DNA of 64,000 nucleotides from Arthrobacter sp. S41 (GTDB lineage Bacteria > Actinomycetota > Actinomycetes > Actinomycetales > Micrococcaceae). The position numbers and the translations under genes are program-made. Where the stretch lies: contig NZ_SIHY01000001.1 in the NCBI RefSeq assembly GCF_004320535.1, positions 2,232,001 to 2,296,000 of the forward strand. The letters run 5' to 3'. The notes under the pieces are model-generated. The model was not told the DNA's origin. It saw nothing but the letters and a program-made list of their open reading frames with translations, and searched no databases. Below are positions 43,463 to 53,433 of this stretch, one piece after another; the first letter of the stretch is position 1, and each line of letters starts with the position of its first letter.

Positions 43463-44244
43463 CAGGCTTTCTCCAGTCTCAGATCATGAATGTGCTCGGT
43501 AATGGCGTCCACATCCGCAGGGGATAAAGCGTCATCGGTGATGAGGGTGTCGATGGCAGCAAGTTCAGCAATACGGTACAGACCTTTAGTCCCCCATTTG
43601 CTGTGATCAGCCAACAACACATTGCTGTTACTGCGTTCAAGGAAGAGTCGGTTGACTTCAACTTCCATCATGTTTGGAGTGCTCAGACCATCTTCAACGC
43701 TGAAACCATGGACGCCCATAAAGCAGCGGTCCACATGCAAGGAAGAAATTGCTGCGGTGGCAAGGGGGCCGACCAATGCATCCGAAACGGTTCTCATGCC
43801 GCCGGTGAGCAGTACGGTCTGACCTTCTACTGGAGCGTCTTGAAGAAGGTCTGCAATCCTTGGCGAATTAGTCACCACGGTGATGCGCGGAATTTGGCGC
43901 AGCGCGCGAGCTAGGGCGAAGGTCGTGGTTCCGGAAGTCAGTGAGACTGACATTCCTGATTCAACCAGTTTGGCTGCTGCCGAAGCGATGGCAGCTTTCT
44001 CCGGTAGTTGCAGCTGCGATTTGCTTTGGAACCCTGGTTCATCCGCTGATGAGTCCTGTTGTAATTCGGCGCCGCCGTGAACCTTATGAAGCTCTCCGTC
44101 CTTAACCAACTGGTTCAAGTCACGGCGAACTGTCATGTCGGATACGCCAAATTCAGCAGCGAGGTCCGCAACTTTTGCTGCGCCCGCGGCGCGCACGCGC
44201 TCAAGAATTTGTTGGCGACGACGGCCAGGCAGGCTCTCACTCAC
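43462..44244 (-). CDS. DeoR-family regulator of the gal operon
   Basis: This protein of about 260 residues has an N-terminal HTH (QQILERVRAAGAAKVADLAAEFGVSDMTVRRDL) and a DeoR sensor domain (VTNSPRIADLL, DRCFMGVHGFS). The start chosen is GTG at 44244, with GGAG 5 nt before it. An in-frame ATG at 44295 lies inside what looks like the promoter -10 region (minus strand TAGATT, with TTGAAA 16 nt upstream). It probably represses galTKE and the divergent alpha-galactoside operon, sensing a phosphorylated sugar. Confidence 0.86.
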   Translation of the reverse strand: MSESLPGRRRQQILERVRAAGAAKVADLAAEFGVSDMTVRRDLNQLVKDGELHKVHGGAELQQDSSADEPGFQSKSQLQLPEKAAIASAAAKLVESGMSVSLTSGTTTFALARALRQIPRITVVTNSPRIADLLQDAPVEGQTVLLTGGMRTVSDALVGPLATAAISSLHVDRCFMGVHGFSVEDGLSTPNMMEVEVNRLFLERSNSNVLLADHSKWGTKGLYRIAELAAIDTLITDDALSPADVDAITEHIHDLRLEKA

Positions 44245-44306
44245 GGGGGCTCCATTCTTCCTCGCCGCACGGCGACGGTGTTGATTCTTCTTCATAATCT
44301 AAACAC

Positions 44307-44360
44307 AAACATGTTTATTTCAACAGTCTTGTTGTTTGCTTATGTTCATTCTACTATGAT
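44307..44360. promoter_or_regulatory. Divergent promoter region of DeoR/gal and alpha-galactosidase operons
   Basis: Rightward promoter: -35 TTGTTT (44332-44337), 17-bp spacer, -10 TATGAT (44355-44360). Leftward: -35 TTGAAA (minus, 44318-44323) and -10 TAGATT (44296-44301). The palindrome AAACATGTTT (44307-44316) lies within the leftward promoter and may be a DeoR site. Confidence 0.5.
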
Positions 44361-44415
44361 CTAAAGCACACGACCTGACAACGTTGCCCGTATCGGCATT
44401 CAAAGAGGAACGCAC

Positions 44416-46683
44416 ATGATTCATCATGAAGAACAGCTAAACATTGACGCACAGTGCCTTGTTCACTTGAACAGCGGCGACGTGTCAGTGCTCATCGACC
44501 TTGGCGGGCAACAGCTACCTTCCATCGTCCACTGGGGCGCCACCCTAGGGAAGCTCACTTCCCAGCAGGCGATCACCTTGGCCACCGCCAACACCAACCA
44601 CGTCACTTCCAACAATCAGGACCTGCCGGTACGCACCGACATCTTGGGATCCCAACACGCAGGCTGGTCAGGACGCCCAGGACTAAGCGGAACCCGTGCA
44701 GGCAAAGACTGGTCGCCTAAGTTCACGGTGACCTCCGCAGTTCTGCGCAACACCGACGCGCAAGAGATCACCATCAACGGTGAACTAACTTCGGCAACGG
44801 CCGCCACACTTCAGATCCTCGCTGCCGACACCGAAAGCGATCTGGAGCTTGGTCTAGACCTCGAACTCACCGCACAAGGTGTGTTCCGAGCTCGCGGAAC
44901 ACTGCGTAATACCGCAGCCACCGCTTACCAGGTTCACGAGTTTGGCCTACTACTGCCACTGCCAAGCAACGCCAGCCAGATCCTCGACTTTGCAGGACAC
45001 TGGGGCAAAGAACGCGTCCCACAGCGCCGCGAACTGACCGTAGGTACTCACCTGCGCGAAAACCGTAAGGGCCGCACCGGCGCAGACGCCAGCTACGTGC
45101 TCAACGTTGGCGAACCCGGCTTCAACTTTGCCACCGGCGAACTCTGGGGCCTTCACCTCGGATACTCGGGCAACCAGCGCGTCTGGGCCGAGAAACTCTA
45201 CGATGGCAACCGCGCCTTGGGCGCCAGCGAACTGCTGATGCCCGGAGAAATTGAGCTGGGACAGGGCGATACCGTCGACACCCCGTGGATCTACGGCGTC
45301 TACGGCAACGGTCTGGATGATCAGGCTCACCGTCTGCACAGCTGGTTGCGCGCCCGCCCCACTCACCCACAACGCCCACGTCCGGTAACCCTGAACGTCT
45401 GGGAAGCGGTGTACTTCAACCACGATCTGGCCAAACTCAAATTGCTGGCTGATCGCGCCGCCGACCTTGGTGTTGAACGCTATGTGCTTGATGATGGCTG
45501 GTTCGGCTCGCGCCGCGATGACACTTCAGGTCTGGGCGACTGGACCGTATCACCAGAGGTTTGGCCACAGGGCCTGAATCCCCTGATTGATCACGTTACT
45601 TCCCTGGGCATGGAATTTGGTCTGTGGTTTGAACCTGAAATGGTCAACGTTGATTCCGAAGTTGCCCACGCGCATCCGGAGTGGATCATGGCTCCAAGTC
45701 AGCGACTGCCCATTGAAAGCCGCCATCAGCAGGTGCTGAACCTGGCCATTGATGGAGCCTACGAACACGTCCGCGAGCAGATGCTTGCGGTACTCGAAGC
45801 CCACAACATCGCCTACATCAAGTGGGATCACAACCGTGATCTGCTTGAAGCCGGCAATCAGCTGACCGGTAAAGCATCGGTGCATGCGCAGACTCAGGCA
45901 GCCTACCGCCTGATGGCTGAGCTCAAGGAACGATTCCCAGAATTGGAAATCGAATCTTGCTCCTCCGGTGGAGCCCGTGTTGATCTGGGCGTACTGGAAC
46001 ACACCGACCGTGTTTGGGCTTCGGATGATATTGACCCATTTGAGCGTCAGCAGATACACCGTTGGACCCAGCAGCTGATCCCAGCTGAACTTATGGGTTC
46101 ACACGTTGCCTCCGGCGCTTCGCACACCACCCACCGCAATCACTCCTTGCACTACCGTGCAGGTACTGCGTTCTGGGGACATATGGGCATCGAGTGGGAC
46201 CTGACCGAAGCCGATCCAGAGGACATGAAGGAACTTCGTGCCTGGATCGAATCCCACAAGGAACACCGCGAGCTGCTACACACCGGTCGTATGGTGCGCG
46301 TGGACCAGTTCGATTCATCGTTGGACATCCACGGAGTGGTAAGCCAAGACGGCACCGAGGCACTTTTCGCCGTGGTCAGCCTGGCACTAGCGGACACTGA
46401 CCCTATCGGAAAGTTCAGATTTGCTGGACTCGATAACTCGCTGGATTACCAGATCCGCGATGTCACCCCTGGGTTCCCGGCGAGCGCCGAGTACCAGTCT
46501 CGCCATCCACAGTCGACTCACCGTGAACTGAATATGCGTCTGCCCGCATGGTGGCCCGTTGCGGAAGCAGTCATCCTCAGTGGCGCTGGACTGCAAAAAG
46601 CAGGAGTCTTCAGCCCTTGGCTCAACCCCGAATCTCTGCGCATCTTGCACCTGCGCGCAACCAGCACTAAGGAAACCAAATGA
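44416..46683 (+). CDS. Alpha-galactosidase, GH36 family
   Basis: This 755-residue cytoplasmic enzyme removes alpha-galactosyl units from melibiose- or raffinose-type sugars. GH36 motifs are NVWEAVYFNHD, YVLDDGWFG, nucleophile Asp in IKWDHNRD (about residue 471), SCSSGGARVD and acid/base Asp in ASDDIDPFERQ (about 538). Length fits the large bacterial GH36 subgroup. No signal peptide. AGAGGAA precedes the ATG. It is the first gene of an operon with an ABC importer, which overlaps its stop by 4 nt. Confidence 0.94.
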   Translation: MIHHEEQLNIDAQCLVHLNSGDVSVLIDLGGQQLPSIVHWGATLGKLTSQQAITLATANTNHVTSNNQDLPVRTDILGSQHAGWSGRPGLSGTRAGKDWSPKFTVTSAVLRNTDAQEITINGELTSATAATLQILAADTESDLELGLDLELTAQGVFRARGTLRNTAATAYQVHEFGLLLPLPSNASQILDFAGHWGKERVPQRRELTVGTHLRENRKGRTGADASYVLNVGEPGFNFATGELWGLHLGYSGNQRVWAEKLYDGNRALGASELLMPGEIELGQGDTVDTPWIYGVYGNGLDDQAHRLHSWLRARPTHPQRPRPVTLNVWEAVYFNHDLAKLKLLADRAADLGVERYVLDDGWFGSRRDDTSGLGDWTVSPEVWPQGLNPLIDHVTSLGMEFGLWFEPEMVNVDSEVAHAHPEWIMAPSQRLPIESRHQQVLNLAIDGAYEHVREQMLAVLEAHNIAYIKWDHNRDLLEAGNQLTGKASVHAQTQAAYRLMAELKERFPELEIESCSSGGARVDLGVLEHTDRVWASDDIDPFERQQIHRWTQQLIPAELMGSHVASGASHTTHRNHSLHYRAGTAFWGHMGIEWDLTEADPEDMKELRAWIESHKEHRELLHTGRMVRVDQFDSSLDIHGVVSQDGTEALFAVVSLALADTDPIGKFRFAGLDNSLDYQIRDVTPGFPASAEYQSRHPQSTHRELNMRLPAWWPVAEAVILSGAGLQKAGVFSPWLNPESLRILHLRATSTKETK

Positions 46684-47600
46684 GTTCCGCAGCCCCCTAC
46701 CGCTCGCTGAGCCAGGCTAAACGAAGCCGTCGCTCACGCCAAGACCTTCGTCTGGCAATCATCTTCTTAACTCCGGCGGCCATTGGTTTTTTGGTTTTCC
46801 TCGTCTGGCCAACCCTGCGCGGTATCTGGTTGAGCTTCACCTCGTACAACCTGCTCACTCCGGCTGAGTTTGTCGGGTTCGCTAACTACGAGCGCATGTT
46901 TGGTGATCCGGTATTTTGGCAGTCCATGAAGGTCACCATTGAGTACGTGGTGATCAACATTGGACTGCAGACTGCGGTAGCGCTGGTCATTGCCTTGCTC
47001 ATGCACCGGCTGACCCAGTCCACACTATTGCGTGGAATCGTGCTGATGCCTTACCTGGTCTCAAACGTGGTTACGGCCATCGTGTTCCTGTGGATCTTGG
47101 ATGTTCAGTTTGGTGTGGCCAACCAAATCCTTGAGTGGATTGGTGTGGAGAAGATTGGTTTCCTTTCGAGTGAAACGTGGGCTATTCCTACCATCGCGTT
47201 GATCAACGTGTGGCGTCACGTCGGTTACACGGCACTACTGATTTTTGCTGGCTTGCAGATGCTGCCCAACGATGTTTTTGAAGCAGCCAAACTAGATGGC
47301 GCGGGCGAATTCCGTTCCTTCTTCTCCATCACCATGCCGCTACTGCGTCCGATTCTTGCCCTCGTGTTGATCATGACGGTCATCGGTTCCTTCCAGGTCT
47401 TTGACACGGTCGCGGTGACCACCGGCGGTGGACCAGCCAACGCCACCAACGTTCTGCAGCTCTACATCTACGACGTAGCTTTTGGGCGCTTCCAGTTCGG
47501 TTACGCCTCAGCAATGTCAGTAGCGCTGCTCGTCGTACTGGGCATCATCACCTTCATCCAATTCCGTTTGACCCGTGCCGGGTCTAGCGACATGAACTAA
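46680..47600 (+). CDS. Alpha-galactoside ABC importer permease (MalF type)
   Basis: This 306-residue CUT1 permease has six hydrophobic segments and the EAA loop FEAAKLDGAGEFRSFFSITMPLLR. The ATGA overlap with the GH36 gene indicates one operon and a raffinose/melibiose-type substrate. An ATPase is not encoded nearby. Confidence 0.9.
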   Translation: MSSAAPYRSLSQAKRSRRSRQDLRLAIIFLTPAAIGFLVFLVWPTLRGIWLSFTSYNLLTPAEFVGFANYERMFGDPVFWQSMKVTIEYVVINIGLQTAVALVIALLMHRLTQSTLLRGIVLMPYLVSNVVTAIVFLWILDVQFGVANQILEWIGVEKIGFLSSETWAIPTIALINVWRHVGYTALLIFAGLQMLPNDVFEAAKLDGAGEFRSFFSITMPLLRPILALVLIMTVIGSFQVFDTVAVTTGGGPANATNVLQLYIYDVAFGRFQFGYASAMSVALLVVLGIITFIQFRLTRAGSSDMN

Positions 47601-47612
47601 CGGCGGTCCACC

Positions 47613-48551
47613 ATGACAACTACAGCAGCTCATCGCGCAACAAAGACCACGGCACCGGAACCTATCAAGGTTGGCCGACGTGTATCCCCAGGACGCATCG
47701 TGGCCTGGGTGGTAATGATTCTGGTCATTATCGTTACCTTGTTCCCGTTCTACTGGATGCTCCGCACGGCGCTGTCCACCAACCAGGGCCTGCAAGCCAA
47801 CCCGGCTTCGTGGCTACCACCAGAATTCACTTTTGGCGCATTTGAACGTGTTTTGGGGCTGCAGAGCACCGAACAGGCCATCGCTGAAGGCGGTTCGGGT
47901 ACGCAACTAGACTTCTGGCGTTACCTGCTCAACTCGGTGTTTGTTTCTACCCTGATCACCGTTTGCCAGCTAACTTTCTCAGCCATGGCAGCCTTCGCGT
48001 TTTCGCGTTTGACCTGGCCGGGACGAGACAAGGTATTTGCAATCTTCATCGGTGGACTGATGGTCCCTTCGATTTTCACCCTGTTGCCAAACTTCGTCTT
48101 GATCAAGCAGCTCGGTTTGATCGATAACCTGGTGGGCATTGCCTTGCCTACGATGTTCATGACGCCCTTTGCGGTATTTTTCTTCCGCCAGTTCTTCTTG
48201 AACGTGCCTAAGGAAATCGAAGAAGCGGCATTGATTGATGGGGTATCCAAAGTAGGAATCTTCTTCCGCATTGTGCTTCCAATGTCCAGCTCACCGTTGG
48301 CCACCTTGGGAATCCTGACCTACATCACCTCGTGGAACGACTACTTCTGGCCGTTGATGGTTTCCTACACTGACTCCTCGCGAGTGCTCACCGTGGCTTT
48401 GGGTGTCTTCCGTTCCCAGTCCCCTCAATCGGGAACTGACTGGGCTGGGCTCATGGCAGCAACACTCATTGCAGCGTTGCCCATGATTCTGCTCTTCGGT
48501 GTCTTCGCCAAGCGCATCGTAAACTCCATCGGCTTCAGCGGAATCAAATAG
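47613..48551 (+). CDS. Alpha-galactoside ABC importer permease (MalG type)
   Basis: This 312-residue CUT1 permease has an EAA loop in KEIEEAALIDGVSKVGIFFRI, located between the fourth and fifth membrane segments. It partners the previous gene, 12 nt apart. Confidence 0.9.
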   Translation: MTTTAAHRATKTTAPEPIKVGRRVSPGRIVAWVVMILVIIVTLFPFYWMLRTALSTNQGLQANPASWLPPEFTFGAFERVLGLQSTEQAIAEGGSGTQLDFWRYLLNSVFVSTLITVCQLTFSAMAAFAFSRLTWPGRDKVFAIFIGGLMVPSIFTLLPNFVLIKQLGLIDNLVGIALPTMFMTPFAVFFFRQFFLNVPKEIEEAALIDGVSKVGIFFRIVLPMSSSPLATLGILTYITSWNDYFWPLMVSYTDSSRVLTVALGVFRSQSPQSGTDWAGLMAATLIAALPMILLFGVFAKRIVNSIGFSGIK

Positions 48552-48560
48552 GAGAACCCA

Positions 48561-49928
48561 ATGAAATCCACTGAACTTCGCTCCTCACAGCGCGCCCGGA
48601 GAATCACCGCCGTACTCGCCACCACTGCACTGGCTTTAACTGGCTGTGCAGGCAACGGTGAAAACGCTCAGTCCTCCAACACCATCGATTACTGGATGTG
48701 GGACACCAGCCAGCTTCCGGCATATCAGAAATGCGCCAGCGGCTTTGAAAAAGACAATCCAGAGCTGAAGGTGAACATCACCCAGTACGGTTGGGACGAC
48801 TACTGGAGCAAGCTCACCGCAAGCTTCATCGCCGGCACCGGGCCAGATGTTTTCACCAACCACGTTTCGCAATACCCACAGTTCGTTTCGCTAGATGTTC
48901 TGGCACCACTGGATGATTTCAAAGACATCCAGGGTGTAGATCAAGATGCGTTCCAAGACGGGCTCAAAGATTTGTGGACCGGTGAAGATGGCAAACAGTA
49001 CGGAATGCCTAAGGACTGGGACACCATCGCGGTGTACTACAACCAGAAAATCTTCGAGGACGCAGGGGTCAAACCCGAAGAGGTTTCCAACTCGCAGTGG
49101 GCCCCAACCGATGGCGGTAGTTTCGAAAAGGTAGTCGCTCACCTGACGGTTGATGCCAACGGAACCCGTGGCGATGAACCTGGGTTCGACAAGAACAAGG
49201 TCAAGATTTATGGCCTAGGACTGTCCAACTCCGGCGGCGATAACGCGGGTCAAAGCCAGTGGGCAGGCTTCGCTGCTTCCAACGGTTGGCAGGCAACCAA
49301 CCAGCCACTGTGGGGAACCCACTACAACTACGATGATCCGAAAGTTCATGAAACTTTGGACTGGTACTTTGGACTCACCGACAAGGGCTTCATGCCACAT
49401 TACGGTCAGTTCAACTCCGCCGATGGTGTCATCGGTCAGGTCACTTCCGGTTCAGTCGCCATGGTGACAGATGGAGCCTGGATGAACGCGTCCTACGCAG
49501 CCAGCGAAAGCAAGATTGGTGCAACGCGTTTGCCAAAGGGTCCGGATGGAACCAGCAAGTCCGCCATTAACGGACTGGCCGACTCGGTAGTCAAGAGCAG
49601 TGACAACCCTGAAGCGTCCGCACGTTGGGTTGCCTACCTGGCCAGCGAGAAGTGCCAAAGCGTGGTCGCCAAGGCGGGCGTGGTCTTCCCAGCACGTCGT
49701 GACGCCACGGATATCACTTCAAAGATCTACGCGGAAAAGGGTCTGAATCCGGAAGCTTTCACCGGTCCAGTGAAGGAAGGCAATACGTTCTACCTTCCGG
49801 TCACTGACCACGGAGCCGACGTCACCTCGTTGATCATTCCAGCATTGGAAGATCTCTGGGCCAACCGCAGGCCGGCGTCCACCTTGGACAAAACCAATGA
49901 CGCCATAAATAACGTGTTCACCAACTAG
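48561..49928 (+). CDS. Alpha-galactoside ABC importer substrate-binding lipoprotein
   Basis: This 455-residue exported lipoprotein has a basic start, hydrophobic core and lipobox ALTGC with Cys at about residue 30. The mature chain begins IDYWMWDTSQLPAYQKCASGF, typical of family 1 solute-binding proteins. AGGAG precedes the ATG. It is the last gene of the operon and is followed by a strong terminator. Confidence 0.9.
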   Translation: MKSTELRSSQRARRITAVLATTALALTGCAGNGENAQSSNTIDYWMWDTSQLPAYQKCASGFEKDNPELKVNITQYGWDDYWSKLTASFIAGTGPDVFTNHVSQYPQFVSLDVLAPLDDFKDIQGVDQDAFQDGLKDLWTGEDGKQYGMPKDWDTIAVYYNQKIFEDAGVKPEEVSNSQWAPTDGGSFEKVVAHLTVDANGTRGDEPGFDKNKVKIYGLGLSNSGGDNAGQSQWAGFAASNGWQATNQPLWGTHYNYDDPKVHETLDWYFGLTDKGFMPHYGQFNSADGVIGQVTSGSVAMVTDGAWMNASYAASESKIGATRLPKGPDGTSKSAINGLADSVVKSSDNPEASARWVAYLASEKCQSVVAKAGVVFPARRDATDITSKIYAEKGLNPEAFTGPVKEGNTFYLPVTDHGADVTSLIIPALEDLWANRRPASTLDKTNDAINNVFTN

Positions 49929-49946
49929 CCACGTTTACCTTGCACA

Positions 49947-49985
49947 TAGATGTAGCCGACAGCCTGAGGCTGTCGGCTACATCTA
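49947..49985. terminator. Bidirectional terminator
   Basis: 18-bp perfect arms (TAGATGTAGCCGACAGCC and complement) with a 3-nt loop and TTTT to the right, between the binding protein and the convergent permease. Confidence 0.85.
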
Positions 49986-50013
49986 TTTTCAGCGGTGCAC
50001 TGATTTCCCGTTT

Positions 50014-51552
50014 TTAGTGCCCTGAACCAGTCTGGTTCAGCTTGGGAAGTGGCATCTGGATTTCTCCGGTTTGAATCTTTTGATAATCATCCGGCGTGAC
50101 CACAGGAATTTCGTACCCTTCCTTATCAATCAGCTTTCCGTCTTCAAAATGGTCTCCGTCAATCAGTCCGCAAACTTCGTCTTGTTTGACCATGCGAGGA
50201 GGGGCCGCCGAGAAGACCGAAGCGTTCTTGGTATTGCCAAAAGTGAATTCGTTGAACAGCAGATTGAGCAGCACGGCCATGATGGCTGCGGAGGAAATGC
50301 CGGAGTGGAAGATCGTCTCAAACCAGGTGGGGAAACCTGAGTAGAAATCACTCTTGACGATCGGGATGCAACCAAAGGCAATCGACGTGGCCACGATGAC
50401 CAAGTTCATGCCGTCGTACTTGACCTTAGAGAGCGTACGAATTCCGGATGCCGCCACGGTGCCAAAGAGTACGATTCCCGCACCACCCAAGACTGGGGTT
50501 GGAATGGCTGCAACAACGCGTCCTAGGACAGGAAGCAGGCCAAGCACCATCAAGATGCCGCCGCCTGTAGCCACAACAAAGCGGCTGGTAATTCCCGTGA
50601 TAGCCACTAGGCCAACGTTTTGCGCAAACGCCGACTGGGTGAAGGTATTAAATATCGGGGCAATCGCGGAGGAGGCCATATCGGCACGCAGTCCATTAGC
50701 GATTCGCTTTGAATCAACCTTTGTCCCAGCAATTTCACCTACAGCAAGAACGTCAGCCGTAGTCTCCGTGAGGATCACCAGCACCACGATGGTCATGGAG
50801 ATGATGCCGCCAATTTCAAATACCGGCATTCCGAAAGCGAAGGGACGAGGGAAAGCGAAGAAGGCGCCTTGGCCTACCTTGGAAAAATCGGTCATGCCAA
50901 GCAAGGCGGCAACCACGGTTCCGATCACGATGGCCAGCAGAATCGACATGCGTGAGATCGCAGCGTTGCCCACCTTGGAGAGCAGCAGTACTATCAGGAG
51001 CGTGAGGGCGGCCAAGCCAATATTGCTAAGCGATCCGTAGTTTTCGGCCTTTGCGTCTCCGCCCATGGCCCAGTTAGCGGCAACCGGGGTGAGCGAGATT
51101 CCGATCATCGTGATGACTACGCCGGTGACAACCGGCGGGAAGAACCGGATAATCCTCGCGAAAAACGGGGCAACAAATAACCCAATTAGTGCTGCGACAA
51201 GAACTGCGCCGAAGGCCGCTGGCAGTCCCCCGCCACCGTTCACTATGGCCACCAAGGTAGCCACCGAGGCGAACGAGGTGCCTTGCACCAAAGGTAACTG
51301 AGCTCCGAAGAATGGAATGCCGATGGTTTGCAGCAAGGTGGCGATGCCACCAACAAACAGACAACAAGCGACGAGCAGGCCGATATCTTCTGGTGAGACT
51401 CCAGCTGCGTTGCCGATGATCAGTGGCGGAGCAATAATTCCTCCGTACATGGTCAAGACATGCTGTAAGCCGTAGGCCAGACTTTTCCCAACCGAAAGTT
51501 CTGTGTCCTCGGGTCTTATGGCTTTGATAGATTCATCAGGTGTAGCGCTCAA
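50014..51552 (-). CDS. NCS2 urate/xanthine permease
   Basis: This 512-residue polytopic symporter of the nucleobase-cation symporter-2 (xanthine/uracil) family has PLVQGTSFASVATLVAIV in the first helices and VILTETTADVLAVGEI in TM8, carrying the family's substrate-binding Glu. FTQSAFAQNVGLVAITGITSRFV follows. As last gene of the urate-degradation cluster it probably imports urate. There are 14 expected membrane segments and length is slightly above average owing to a long C-terminal tail. Confidence 0.88.
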   Translation of the reverse strand: MSATPDESIKAIRPEDTELSVGKSLAYGLQHVLTMYGGIIAPPLIIGNAAGVSPEDIGLLVACCLFVGGIATLLQTIGIPFFGAQLPLVQGTSFASVATLVAIVNGGGGLPAAFGAVLVAALIGLFVAPFFARIIRFFPPVVTGVVITMIGISLTPVAANWAMGGDAKAENYGSLSNIGLAALTLLIVLLLSKVGNAAISRMSILLAIVIGTVVAALLGMTDFSKVGQGAFFAFPRPFAFGMPVFEIGGIISMTIVVLVILTETTADVLAVGEIAGTKVDSKRIANGLRADMASSAIAPIFNTFTQSAFAQNVGLVAITGITSRFVVATGGGILMVLGLLPVLGRVVAAIPTPVLGGAGIVLFGTVAASGIRTLSKVKYDGMNLVIVATSIAFGCIPIVKSDFYSGFPTWFETIFHSGISSAAIMAVLLNLLFNEFTFGNTKNASVFSAAPPRMVKQDEVCGLIDGDHFEDGKLIDKEGYEIPVVTPDDYQKIQTGEIQMPLPKLNQTGSGH

Positions 51553-51627
51553 GGCTGACCTCCTACGTCAGTTGCTGCCAAGGGTGTGCCAGTGTGTCCG
51601 CACCGGCACACCCTCAACGCTGTTCGT

Positions 51628-52551
51628 TTAGATAAAAGCCGGGATATTGGCCCAGATTGGGTGATTAGCCTCGGTGTCTTCACGGGTAATGGTCGCTTCG
51701 ATCAGACCGTAGGGACGATCCGCCGCGAAGAAGACCTCGTTGGGGTTGTCCTGTCCGAAGACGTCCAAGTCCACGAGGAAGTGGTGCTTGTTGGGCAAGG
51801 ACATCTTGATTTCGGCAATTTCTGGGTGCGCTTCAAGAACGGCCTGTCCCATCTGGAACATCGTTTGCTGCAATGCGTAGGAGTGAGTCTGCGCAAATTG
51901 GGTCAGCAACAGGTTACGCACCGAGGCATACAGAGAATCAAAGTCGATTCCTTCAGCGATAGCCTGATCGGTGTAACGCCAGCGAGCGGTCACATCGGTA
52001 GCCAGGATGCGGTCGGTGGTTTCCTTCAGGGTTGTGTACTTGTCCTGTGGAAAACCGTGGAATTCGCTGCCAGTGGATTTGAGCACCGTGAGATCTTCAA
52101 GACCGGAGACGATGGATTTTTTGCCTTGAGCATCGATTTCCAGCACTGCGGTGCGGACCTCGGACTTGTTCTGCGAGAAGGCATGGTCGTGATCGTTGAT
52201 GCGGTCCCAAGAGAACTGCTGCGCTGCCCAGCGACCGCCGGTGATCCATTCAAATTCACCGGTGAAGTGTTCGCCCAACTTCACCAGGAATTCCTCTACG
52301 GCGCCCACGCCATTGCGGGCTAGGCCGTAGACAGTGTTTTTCTGCGTGTCGGTGGCGACAACTCGTGAATTGTCTCCGTCTTGGTGTGCGGCGCTGAAGT
52401 CACCGTGTAGCTGGCTGGTGACGTTCAAATCTTGGATCTGGTGGCGTTCGGTGTCGCGGGTGATTTTGACCAAGCGAACTTCGGCCTTGCCGTACTGGTT
52501 GGATCCGAGCACGATCTTGGTCTGGGTTGGGGCGGTGGTTTCGGTAGTCAT
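51628..52551 (-). CDS. Urate oxidase
   Basis: This 307-residue cofactor-free uricase converts urate to 5-hydroxyisourate. Family motifs are VLGSNQYGKAEVRLVKI near the N-terminus, the active-site Thr region SRVVATDTQKNTVYGLA and HDHAFSQNKSEVRTA. The frame is open 23 codons further, but that part overlaps the preceding gene; ATG at 52551 is chosen. The third enzyme gene of the module, after those for OHCU decarboxylase and HIU hydrolase. Confidence 0.94.
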   Translation of the reverse strand: MTTETTAPTQTKIVLGSNQYGKAEVRLVKITRDTERHQIQDLNVTSQLHGDFSAAHQDGDNSRVVATDTQKNTVYGLARNGVGAVEEFLVKLGEHFTGEFEWITGGRWAAQQFSWDRINDHDHAFSQNKSEVRTAVLEIDAQGKKSIVSGLEDLTVLKSTGSEFHGFPQDKYTTLKETTDRILATDVTARWRYTDQAIAEGIDFDSLYASVRNLLLTQFAQTHSYALQQTMFQMGQAVLEAHPEIAEIKMSLPNKHHFLVDLDVFGQDNPNEVFFAADRPYGLIEATITREDTEANHPIWANIPAFI

Positions 52552-52555
52552 TTCT

Positions 52556-52918
52556 CTAACTCCCTCGGTATGTGGAATAGGCAAACGGGCTGATAAGAAG
52601 GGGTACGTGGTAGTGCTCATCGACGTTGTTTACGAAAAAATCGATGCTTACCGCGGGGAAGAAGCTTTCCGTTCCCTGCTTCCCGAAGTAGTCGCCGGTT
52701 TCAAAAGAAATCCGGTAGCGACCGGCTTCACCCTTTGTCGGTCCGAGATTTTTGATACGGCCATCCGCATCGGTCAATCCCGTTCCGATTTCTTGCCAGC
52801 CGGATGCCGTTTTGGCTTCCAGCGTGGCCTTAACACCGGAGGCAGGCCTCCCGGTCCCGGTGTTGAGTATGTGGGTGGTGATGTGGCTGCGTTCTGCACT
52901 GTCATCTGCCATGGTCAT
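52556..52918 (-). CDS. uraH: 5-hydroxyisourate hydrolase (transthyretin-like)
   Basis: This 120-residue protein hydrolyses 5-hydroxyisourate to OHCU. Active-site His in SHITTHILNTGTGRPA, a mid-chain Arg, the HYHVPLLISPFAYSTYRGS ending and the C-terminal YRGS tetrapeptide are diagnostic. The start may be either of two ATGs two codons apart. Stop lies 4 nt from the urate oxidase start. Confidence 0.95.
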   Translation of the reverse strand: MTMADDSAERSHITTHILNTGTGRPASGVKATLEAKTASGWQEIGTGLTDADGRIKNLGPTKGEAGRYRISFETGDYFGKQGTESFFPAVSIDFFVNNVDEHYHVPLLISPFAYSTYRGS

Positions 52919-52938
52919 CTCCTAATCGTTGGAGGGAA

Positions 52939-53433
52939 TTAGTTAGTAATGAGGTCTTTGAGCCGAAGGACAGCTATTTCGCGCAATTGCCGGGCGACTT
53001 CGGCAGCTTCTGTTTTTTCATCGTTGCTCAGCCGGCGTTCGCACTCGGCCAGAATCTCTTCGGTGCTTCGACCTGCTGCACGGATGAGGAAAACGCGGTC
53101 AAAACGCTGTTCATAATTTTGGTTGGCCGCTTTCAGACGCGAGGTGGCATCACCATCTAGGCTCAGTGAGGCCTGCTCGCCACGAGACATCTCGGCTTCC
53201 TTGCTTTGACCCTGCGCCCGTTCGCCGATGCGCGGGTGCTGCGCCAAGGCAGCATCAAGTTCTTGGGGGTCAAAAGGAGCGATGCCGTCTAGGGCATAGG
53301 AAGAAAGTTCGTCCCGGTTTGCAAAAGGACGGGCAGCAATCAGCTCATGGATCCAACGGTCCACATCAACGCAGGGCCGTAAGAGAGTTTCGGCTTGGTC
53401 TGCGGATAGTTCGTTGAACGCGTCGAGGTGCAT
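52939..53433 (-). CDS. uraD: OHCU decarboxylase
   Basis: This 164-residue enzyme decarboxylates 2-oxo-4-hydroxy-4-carboxy-5-ureidoimidazoline to S-allantoin. Catalytic His lies in LAQHPRIGER (about residue 66), with QNYEQRFDRVFLIRAAGRS and the FNELSADQAETLL start typical of the family. First gene of the urate module, read from the promoter region at 53434-53752. Confidence 0.93.
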   Translation of the reverse strand: MHLDAFNELSADQAETLLRPCVDVDRWIHELIAARPFANRDELSSYALDGIAPFDPQELDAALAQHPRIGERAQGQSKEAEMSRGEQASLSLDGDATSRLKAANQNYEQRFDRVFLIRAAGRSTEEILAECERRLSNDEKTEAAEVARQLREIAVLRLKDLITN